Assembly: GCA_027005175.1 (NCBI GenBank)
Contig: JALTMC010000434.1
Span: 1-16,498 of the forward strand
Direction: 5' to 3'
Length of the DNA stretch: 16,498 bases
From: Myxococcales bacterium
GTDB lineage: Bacteria; Myxococcota_C; UBA6777
Positions 6,892 to 12,833 of the stretch are shown here, piece after piece (within the stretch, counting starts at the first letter, position 1; every line of letters begins with the position of its first letter). A program made the position numbers and the translations under genes. Below the pieces are notes generated by a model. The model did not search any database. It was given only the letters and a program-made list of their open reading frames with translations, and was not told the origin of the DNA.

Positions 6892-8247
6892 TTAGCTTAA
6901 TATCTGTTGTAAACGATGTCCAAAGATGTCTACCGTTTGAATACAAAGAACACCTGATCCATTGGTAGACAGAGGCTCAGAGAGAAGAGGTAGATGTCGT
7001 TGACGACGAGAGCGATGCGCGAACCACTGTGGTTGAAAGAGGTGTCCATCGTAATGAGCATCAACAGCCCAAGAATCCAGGAGATCAGACCAGTGTGTCA
7101 TCACATCTGCAACGCTGTCAGGAATCGCAAAGTCTTTGGACCATTGGATACCATCAAGCTGAACCTGCACAGTAGAACCCTCCTCGACCAAAGAAACTCG
7201 CAGAAAACCGACTGACTCCTGTTGTCTGCGAGAGGCAACATCATGTTCTGTTTGTAGCAAAGAAAAGGGCAACCTAGGAGAGAGAGATGCAATCCGTTTT
7301 CGTGCGGTGTGAATGGCCCAATGACCTTGGTCACATCCCAACCAGCGTCGCCCTAGTTTTTCAGCAACAGCCAGGGTGGTGCCTGAACCACAAAAGAAAT
7401 CGGCCACGAGGTCACCTGGATTGGAGGCCACACGGATGATTCGATCGAGCAACTGTTCAGGTTTTTGGGTGGGATAGTCCACCCTCTCATGGGACATAGG
7501 GTTAACAATCGGGATATCCCACACATCATCGACAGGAGTTCCATCGGGATGTGGCATATACCGTTTCCCAGAAGCAGAGACGATACCACCCTTTGCATAG
7601 CCACTGGTTGGCTTGTAAGGAACTCGGATCTCGTCAATATGAAATGTCCATTTGTCACTTTTGGTGGCCCAAAAGATGGTGTCATGCTTACGAGAGAATC
7701 GACGTTTACTACGACCTCCCCCTGTATAATGCCAGACAATTTGATTGTTCACACGCCCTGGCCCAAAGACCTCCTCCAAGATCGCACGCAAGGCCCAATC
7801 GGTTCGATGGTCGCAGTGTAAAAAGAGAGAGCCTGTGGGGGCTAACAGAGTGTGTATCAGTTGCAAACGTTCCATCATCATCCGACAAAAGGAAGCACTC
7901 TCCCACTTATCCTGGTAAGCATGCGCCTCTTTCCAGGTAGGAGCACCTTTGGGTCGAATTCCTTGCTCTCCCATCGCGATCGTCATCGCAAAGGTATCGC
8001 CTGTGGCAAAGGGAGGATCGAGATAGATCAGATCGATTCCGCCTGGTAACTCTTCTTGCAAAGAGGCCATCACCGCGAGGTTATCACCCCAGTACAATAA
8101 GTTCTCTGTACCTGTCACAGTACCGACATAGTGCTCCACAGTTTGAAACGATTCGGCAAGGTATTGAGGTTCTCTCACTGTTCCATCGGCATGGTATTTT
8201 CCAGGCCATACAAGCTCAAGAGAATTGCTTTTGGGGGTCCTTGTCAT
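6892..8247 (-). CDS. Site-specific DNA amino-methyltransferase, beta class
   Basis: I start at the ATG at 8247 (451 residues); a TTG directly before it is in frame but less likely. Motif order shows a beta-class amino-methyltransferase. The catalytic motif IV YLDPPFATGD (Asp77 to Phe80) comes first, with SLFLHCDHRT and VNNQIVWHYTGGGRSKRRFS after it. YPTQKPEQLLDRII follows near 258-271, and the SAM-binding motif I DFFCGSGTTLAVAEKLGRRW (283-302) is near the C-terminal half. DPPF fits N6-adenine transfer, though N4-cytosine is not excluded. Residues 95-115 and 330-451 lack recognised motifs and probably include the target recognition part. No cognate restriction gene is adjacent apart from the small convergent HNH gene, so it may be an orphan methylase. 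It shares its upstream region with the divergent acyltransferase gene. Confidence 0.9.
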   Translation of the reverse strand: MTRTPKSNSLELVWPGKYHADGTVREPQYLAESFQTVEHYVGTVTGTENLLYWGDNLAVMASLQEELPGGIDLIYLDPPFATGDTFAMTIAMGEQGIRPKGAPTWKEAHAYQDKWESASFCRMMMERLQLIHTLLAPTGSLFLHCDHRTDWALRAILEEVFGPGRVNNQIVWHYTGGGRSKRRFSRKHDTIFWATKSDKWTFHIDEIRVPYKPTSGYAKGGIVSASGKRYMPHPDGTPVDDVWDIPIVNPMSHERVDYPTQKPEQLLDRIIRVASNPGDLVADFFCGSGTTLAVAEKLGRRWLGCDQGHWAIHTARKRIASLSPRLPFSLLQTEHDVASRRQQESVGFLRVSLVEEGSTVQVQLDGIQWSKDFAIPDSVADVMTHWSDLLDSWAVDAHYDGHLFQPQWFAHRSRRQRHLPLLSEPLSTNGSGVLCIQTVDIFGHRLQQILS

Positions 8248-8326
8248 CAACCACTCAACTCACGATTCTTTGTAGTAAAAGGCAGGATTATGGTAGAAAG
8301 AAAGCTTGGGGAACAAGCACCCAATG

Positions 8327-8430
8327 TGATGTGTCCATCAACAACGTATCATGTTGCCAGGCAAACCTTAGACAAAGGTGATGTGTCCATCAACAATGTA
8401 TCATGTTGCCTGACAAACCTTAGACGAAGG
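8327..8430. repeat. Two 52-bp tandem copies with internal dyads in a divergent promoter region
   Basis: Bases 8327-8378 and 8379-8430 match at all but four positions. Each begins with the perfect dyad TGATG-tgtc-CATCA (8327-8340 and 8379-8392), directly followed by a second pair, CAACA/TGTTG (8339-8343 with 8352-8356 in the first copy). The four differences fall outside the paired arms. The end of the second copy supplies GAAGGA, the likely ribosome binding site of the acyltransferase gene at 8441. The element lies between two divergent genes, where an operator would be expected. Confidence 0.8.
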
Positions 8431-8440
8431 ATGATCTGCC

Positions 8441-9820
8441 ATGGAGTCCCCCCAAGTCATATCCTCCCAATCCCCCCAAGTCATATCCTCCCAAGCGTGG
8501 GCAGAGAGTCCAGCATCTATCCTACCCATTCCTCCACAGTTGACCTCCACAGAAGGGGATCGAATAGTCTGGTCACTGCGAGGCTATGGAGATATGCAGA
8601 TCCACTGCACGATACACCTTCAAGGCCGTGTTGTACCAGAACGGCTGGCCAGAGCCGTTCGCCTCTCTATGGACGCAGAGCCCATCCTTGGCTGCTCTTA
8701 CCAGCCCCGATGGTGGCGTTCTCTCTGGCACCGCCGCACAGATCTTGAAACTCTTCCCTTGTGTACGATGGAAGAAACAGAGGACCTGGAAGCATCGCTT
8801 CAAGCATTCCTTACCACAAACTTTGATCCCACACAGGATCCCTTGGTCCATGTTCGGATCTTTCGACAAGAGCATGATACCATCTGTGTCAAAGTCAGCC
8901 ATGTGATCGCAGATGCAGCGGGAACCAAACAGTATGTGTATTTGCTCTCTTCCCTATACAACCAACTGGCACAGACTCCCAACCTGACCGTCACTCCCCA
9001 ATTAACAGGTAGCCGCAGTATGTGGCAACTCATTTCACAGTTGGGCTGGCGTGGGTTGGTTCGTGCAGTTAAGCGCGGTATTCCCGACACCTACCACCGC
9101 CTCTTTCCCATGCGCTATTGGAACGTACCCACCCAGAAAGGACCCAGAACACAACAAATGTATGTGTTCCAACACATCGAGCCTGAGCAATTTCAAGCGA
9201 TGAAATACTTTACCCGACAGCACAATGCGACCCTCAATGACCTTGTGATGTCGGCCTATTTAAGAGCACTCGATGCTGTCTTTGAGATCCCATCCTCTGT
9301 CCCTGTTCGCACCTTTAACACGGTGGATTTAAGACGCTATATGCCCAATCGACAACTCGATCGGATCTGCAACTTCTCTACTTTTTCACACCCTATCTTT
9401 CGACGAGAAAAAGGAGAAACTCTGGTACAAACCGTCAACAAGATGCGCGATCATATGAATCGATTAAAGTCCAATATGATCGGTGTAGGAGACATCCACT
9501 CCATGGCATTCATCCTCAATGTGCTGCCCGCCTCTTGGTACCAGCACCTCGCCCATTTTTTCTTTCAATATCTCTACTCCATCATCCCCCCTACGATCAC
9601 CAATATGGGAAGAATCGATCCATCCCAAGTGAACTTTGACGACTGTCCTATCGACAAAGCATATCTCACGGCTTCGATCATGTACCCACCAATTTTTGTG
9701 AGTGGGTGCAGTGGCTTTGACGAAAGCATTACCCTCAGCGCTGGATTCTGTGAAACCAGCATCTCATCACAAACGGTCCAAGAGATCTTCACACAAACCG
9801 TTCGAGAACTTCCATCTTGA
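8441..9820 (+). CDS. Condensation-superfamily acyltransferase (HxxxDAxG)
   Basis: This 459-residue cytoplasmic protein belongs to the chloramphenicol acetyltransferase-like fold of NRPS condensation domains, PapA and wax ester synthase enzymes. The key motif is KVSHVIADAAG, with His154 as catalytic base and Asp158 structural, after an N-terminal half containing RGYGDMQIHCTIHLQGRV. NTVDLRRYMPN (293-303) corresponds to the conserved second-half strand that closes the channel. There is no adenylation or carrier domain attached, so it acts as a stand-alone acyltransferase like the COG4908 type, perhaps on a lipid, alcohol or amine; the substrate is unknown. The first 18 residues contain SPQVISSQ twice. 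GAAGGA (8426-8431) sits nine bases before the ATG at 8441. The divergent methyltransferase gene shares the upstream region. Confidence 0.8.
   Translation: MESPQVISSQSPQVISSQAWAESPASILPIPPQLTSTEGDRIVWSLRGYGDMQIHCTIHLQGRVVPERLARAVRLSMDAEPILGCSYQPRWWRSLWHRRTDLETLPLCTMEETEDLEASLQAFLTTNFDPTQDPLVHVRIFRQEHDTICVKVSHVIADAAGTKQYVYLLSSLYNQLAQTPNLTVTPQLTGSRSMWQLISQLGWRGLVRAVKRGIPDTYHRLFPMRYWNVPTQKGPRTQQMYVFQHIEPEQFQAMKYFTRQHNATLNDLVMSAYLRALDAVFEIPSSVPVRTFNTVDLRRYMPNRQLDRICNFSTFSHPIFRREKGETLVQTVNKMRDHMNRLKSNMIGVGDIHSMAFILNVLPASWYQHLAHFFFQYLYSIIPPTITNMGRIDPSQVNFDDCPIDKAYLTASIMYPPIFVSGCSGFDESITLSAGFCETSISSQTVQEIFTQTVRELPS
8447..8494 (+). repeat. Perfect 24-bp tandem duplication at the acyltransferase N-terminus
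   Basis: Bases 8447-8470 and 8471-8494 are identical and encode SPQVISSQ twice, in frame. It comes directly after the two 52-bp repeats, so three kinds of short duplication signal are packed in 170 bases. Confidence 0.9.
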
Positions 9821-9910
9821 ACTCTGAAGATTTGCCCTTTCGGACAAACCGGAACCCATGATGAGATCCACGAATGTTCACGAATGGATGAGAGGAAGAG
9901 ACATCAACCC

Positions 9911-10047
9911 CCTTAATCCACCGCCCAAATTGCACGGCCCTTGAAGGCCTAAGGATTGCCGTCTTTGGTGCTCACCTATTTGGTGAACATCAATTTTCTC
10001 TATCCTATGTATGGCTGGAGCCAGAAAGATCGGGCGGTGGATTAAGG
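9911..10047. other. 137-bp structured element closed by a perfect 16-bp inverted repeat
   Basis: CCTTAATCCACCGCCC (9911-9926) has its exact reverse complement at 10032-10047. Inside are further pairings. TTGGTGCTCACC (9965-9976) pairs with GGTGAACATCAA (9982-9993), ten Watson-Crick pairs plus one G-U and one mismatch, with a TATTT loop. ACGGC (9934-9938) pairs with GCCGT (9958-9962). TTTCT (9995-9999) pairs with AGAAA (10023-10027) around a small TGGC/GCCA hairpin. The whole can fold as a multi-branched structure. Candidates are a non-coding RNA, a MITE-like element or an attachment or recombination site. No target duplication is visible at the ends and no reverse transcriptase or transposase gene is near. 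Nature unresolved. Confidence 0.55.
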
Positions 10048-10060
10048 TCCCACAACCCAC

Positions 10061-10088
10061 TTGACTTTTTAGGTATTTTCCGCATAAT
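10061..10088 (+). promoter_or_regulatory. Near-consensus sigma70-type promoter of the PLD/EEP/LtaS-like operon
   Basis: TTGACT (10061-10066) and CATAAT (10083-10088) are 16 bases apart, each one mismatch from consensus. Transcription would start near 10095 and leave a leader of about 60 bases. It begins 13 bases after the end of the inverted-repeat element. Confidence 0.7.
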
Positions 10089-10143
10089 GGGGGCCTGAAA
10101 AATTCGGTATTTGTCCGGCAGTTTCCAACGTATTACTTATCTC

Positions 10144-10148
10144 AGGAG
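10144..10148 (+). promoter_or_regulatory. Ribosome binding site that fixes the start of the PLD-CBM20 gene
   Basis: AGGAG lies seven bases before the ATG at 10156. The in-frame TTG at 10111 has no comparable site and lies only about 16 bases from the expected transcription start, so the ATG is preferred. Confidence 0.8.
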
Positions 10149-10155
10149 TTCTGTG

Positions 10156-11901
10156 ATGCCTTCGGGAATCAACAACAATCGACGCCCCGCCACACCACCT
10201 GTGACAGGCCCTCAAGCAGAGACATCCACAGCAGGACCTCAAACAACTCCTTTGTCTGCTGTTGAAGCAGCAGAAGCCAGCCCGACACCGGGCGAGATGA
10301 CTCCCCAGATGGAAGAGGCTTTGGGAACACCATCAGAGATCGTGTCCTCAGAGAAAGTCATGGAGACATTCTTTGCGCCCAATGACGATATGCGGAAGGT
10401 TGAGTTACAGCTGCTGGATGAAGTCATCGCCGCACGCAAAACAGACTCCAAAACCTACGTGGACGGCAAAAATCCATTTCAGATCCGCTACGCCGTGTAC
10501 AATATCTCCAGCAGGGAAGTTTTAGAAAAACTTGTGGAAGCATCCAAAGCAGGGGTTGATGTACAGATACTGATTGAAGACCATCAGCTCGATCCCAAGA
10601 AGTATTGGAACCAAGCAGATGAGTACTTGCAGGACAACGGCTTCTCTTTTGAAGGAGACCACACAAAGTTGCGTGGCGAAGAGAATTTAACAACAGACCT
10701 GATCGGCATCAAAAACAACAACTTGATGCACCTCAAGAGTCGCATTATTAGCTACCCCGAACCAGAGACAGGCAAGCCTATAAAGAAGTTACTTACAGGC
10801 TCTATGAATCCGGGCGAGAGTGCTGTTCGAAACGATGAAAACCTCAATCTGATATCCGACCCCGATGTGGTCGATCGATATGTTGAGATGTATGAGGCCG
10901 TACGCGACGGTAAAACCATCAGCAACAAATTTGATGACAACAAGGCCATCAACCCGATGTTTACGGGAGCACCAGTCAAAGGTGGACCTCGGGTAACCAA
11001 CCAGATCTTTAAATGGATTGACCAGGAACAAGAAGCCATCTTCCTCAGCGTGTTTTCCCTTCGCAACCTCACCACCCCCGGAGCAAGAGGTAATCTCGTA
11101 AAGAAGCTCAAAGCAGCCAAAGACCGGGGTGTTGAAGTGGTTGTAGTCACAGACCGCAAACAGTCCGATGGAGTGGATGTCGAAGGCAACCAGGTGTTCT
11201 GGGATGACCGAACCGACGACATGCTCCGAGAAGCAGGTATTCCTGTGTACGAAGCGATCAACGACTCGGGTCCACACAACGCAATGCACGCCAAGAGTGC
11301 CGTATTTGGCCTCACAGAGATGAAGGTCATCACCGACACAGGCAACTGGACCAAAGCAGCTCTGGGTTCCAAGCGACGCGCCAAGAAAGACCAAAACGAA
11401 GAGTCCTTTCTGTTTGTGGACAGCAACAAACTGGATGACAACCAGACAGGCAGACGATACCTGGGTAACTTTATGCACTTGTTGCGGAAATACTCAGCAC
11501 AAAACCCGAATGAGCCCGATGCAGAGACGTTGATCAATCGGCTCTCCGAAAACCCCGCTTGGCCCAAAGTGACCGTAGATTTTTCGGTGATGGCCCACAC
11601 ATTTATGGGCCAGGAGGTCTATGTGACAGGCGACCACCCGGCCTTGGGCAACTGGACCACCGAAGGTCCAGGACTCAAGCTCAACACAGCACCCGGTCGC
11701 TACCCCACCTGGGAGTCGGGAGGCTCTCTTGATCTACCCTTTGGTACACAGTTCTCCTACAAAGTGGTGAAAAAGAACCCTGACGGCTCGTTGGAATGGG
11801 AGCCTGGACAAAACTCCTTCTTGATCGTTGACCCCACAGACTCGCGATTCACGATCCCTGACGATGACATGAGTCATATGGTTCGAGATGATCAATTTTA
11901 A
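10156..11901 (+). CDS. Phospholipase D-like protein with C-terminal CBM20 domain
   Basis: The 581-residue product starts at the ATG with AGGAG. Residues 1-60 are Pro/Thr/Ala/Ser-rich and likely disordered; there is no signal peptide. Two PLD-type halves follow. The first has MHLKSRI (His192, Lys194) and GSMNPGES (215-222). The second has MHAKSAV (His378, Lys380) and DTGNWTKAA (394-402), with EESFLF at 415-420. Both His-x-Lys pairs are kept; the Asp of the classical HKD motif is absent in both, as in many diverged PLD proteins. Residues 471-560 look like CBM20: VTVDFSVMAHTFMGQEVYVT, LGNW with Trp500, YPTW with Trp519, FGTQFSYKVVKKNPDG and LEWEPGQN with Trp548. CBM20 binds starch or glycogen. 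The reaction is not certain: phospholipase, phosphodiesterase or nuclease are all possible. It is the first gene of a three-gene operon and overlaps the next by 14 bases. Confidence 0.82.
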   Translation: MPSGINNNRRPATPPVTGPQAETSTAGPQTTPLSAVEAAEASPTPGEMTPQMEEALGTPSEIVSSEKVMETFFAPNDDMRKVELQLLDEVIAARKTDSKTYVDGKNPFQIRYAVYNISSREVLEKLVEASKAGVDVQILIEDHQLDPKKYWNQADEYLQDNGFSFEGDHTKLRGEENLTTDLIGIKNNNLMHLKSRIISYPEPETGKPIKKLLTGSMNPGESAVRNDENLNLISDPDVVDRYVEMYEAVRDGKTISNKFDDNKAINPMFTGAPVKGGPRVTNQIFKWIDQEQEAIFLSVFSLRNLTTPGARGNLVKKLKAAKDRGVEVVVVTDRKQSDGVDVEGNQVFWDDRTDDMLREAGIPVYEAINDSGPHNAMHAKSAVFGLTEMKVITDTGNWTKAALGSKRRAKKDQNEESFLFVDSNKLDDNQTGRRYLGNFMHLLRKYSAQNPNEPDAETLINRLSENPAWPKVTVDFSVMAHTFMGQEVYVTGDHPALGNWTTEGPGLKLNTAPGRYPTWESGGSLDLPFGTQFSYKVVKKNPDGSLEWEPGQNSFLIVDPTDSRFTIPDDDMSHMVRDDQF

Positions 11902-12754
11902 ACAGGCCCTCTGTCTGGCCTTGCTCATGCTGCTACCCCTGGCAGTGTTTGCAAACAGAGCAAGCCAACGATACCAGCGAAAGTATCGATTGCGGGTCAT
12001 GACATACAATATCCGCCACAGTCGGGGTCTTGACGAGTGTCACGACCTCCGTCGCATTGCTCGGTTAATCCGTCGATACCGAGTGGATGTCGTAGCCCTG
12101 CAAGAAGTTGATGTAGAAACTCGACGTGTGGGAGGGCTGGATCAAGTTAAACGACTGTCTCATCTGTCTGGGATGAAAGCCGTCTTTGGACAAACCATCT
12201 CCTTTCAAGGAGGCAAGTTCGGCAACGCGGTACTCTCTCGTCTCCCGATTGTTCGGCATACCAATCCACAAATCACAGGCTCAGAAGGTGCAGAAGAGCG
12301 CAATGTCCTTCAGGTCACTGTCCGCTTGACAAAGCAACAGTTGTATCGCCCCAGAAAAAAGGCCAACAAAGGCCCACACCCTTCCCTTTCGATCTGGGCC
12401 ACCCACCTGGATTACGGCTCAAAAAAGATCCGACTTGTCTCTGCCCAAAAGATCAACAAATGGGTTCAGACCTTATCGATGCCAGTTGTTTTAATGGGAG
12501 ATCTGAATGCAACACCTCGAAGTGCCCCCATTCAAGAGCTTCAAAAGCTATGGCGCAACACAACCCAAAAGAGACCCCTTCGAACCATCCCCACCAGATA
12601 TCCAAAGCGACAGATTGACTATGTGATGCTTCGTCAGGCATCATCTTGGTCGATACGGCGTGTGCATGTACTACGTCACAGGATCGCCCGCATCGCATCC
12701 GACCATCGCCCCCTACTGGCCGATCTTGTCTTGAGAGTTCCAAAAAACCCATGA
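11888..12754 (+). CDS. Secreted endonuclease/exonuclease/phosphatase (EEP) family protein
   Basis: The 288-residue protein has a signal peptide (MINFKQALCLALLMLLPLAV, likely cut after VFA at residue 22), so it acts outside the cytoplasm. All EEP motifs are present: MTYNIRH (Asn41), ALQEVD (Glu73), GNAVLSRLPI (113-121), WATHLDYG (His173), LMGDLNATP (Asp205, Asn207), QIDYVML (Asp244) and ASDHRPLLADL (Asp272-His273). It should be an active Mg-dependent phosphodiesterase or phosphatase; family members act on DNA, sphingomyelin, inositol phosphates and other lipids, and the substrate here is unknown. Arg and Lys are abundant in the mature part, which would favour an acidic polymer or membrane surface. 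The start overlaps the preceding PLD-CBM20 gene by 14 bases, which suggests coupled translation. The next gene begins 79 bases after its stop. Confidence 0.88.
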   Translation: MINFKQALCLALLMLLPLAVFANRASQRYQRKYRLRVMTYNIRHSRGLDECHDLRRIARLIRRYRVDVVALQEVDVETRRVGGLDQVKRLSHLSGMKAVFGQTISFQGGKFGNAVLSRLPIVRHTNPQITGSEGAEERNVLQVTVRLTKQQLYRPRKKANKGPHPSLSIWATHLDYGSKKIRLVSAQKINKWVQTLSMPVVLMGDLNATPRSAPIQELQKLWRNTTQKRPLRTIPTRYPKRQIDYVMLRQASSWSIRRVHVLRHRIARIASDHRPLLADLVLRVPKNP

Positions 12755-12833
12755 AAGTTTTTAAAGAGAAAAGTCGAGTTGTCCGGGATTGTTGGACATT
12801 CGAGTCCCTATATTCTCGCCAACAACAGGAAGA

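Noticed and set aside
8131-8748. Plus-strand frame across the 52-bp repeats and acyltransferase start
   Set aside because: It overlaps two real genes on opposite strands and its sequence is repeat-derived; no SD or domain.
9859-9945. 28-codon frame MMRSTNVHEWMRGRDINPLN in the gap after the acyltransferase gene
   Set aside because: Very short, no good SD, and it runs into the inverted-repeat element.
9911-10047. Retron RNA
   Set aside because: The closing inverted repeat and hairpins fit loosely, but no reverse transcriptase gene follows within the window.
9911-10047. Insertion sequence or its remnant
   Set aside because: Ends are inverted repeats, but there is no transposase fragment and the bases next to the ends (ATCAACCC and TCCCACAA) show no target duplication; a MITE remains possible.
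10752-11600. Long open frame on the minus strand inside the PLD-CBM20 gene
   Set aside because: It lies wholly inside a gene with clear domains, has no recognisable motif or SD, and is a shadow of codon bias.
12789-12833. TTG start adding 15 residues to the LtaS-like protein
   Set aside because: The ATG at 12834 has AGGA close by and gives a normal N-terminus before the first membrane helix; the spacing is tight, so some doubt remains.
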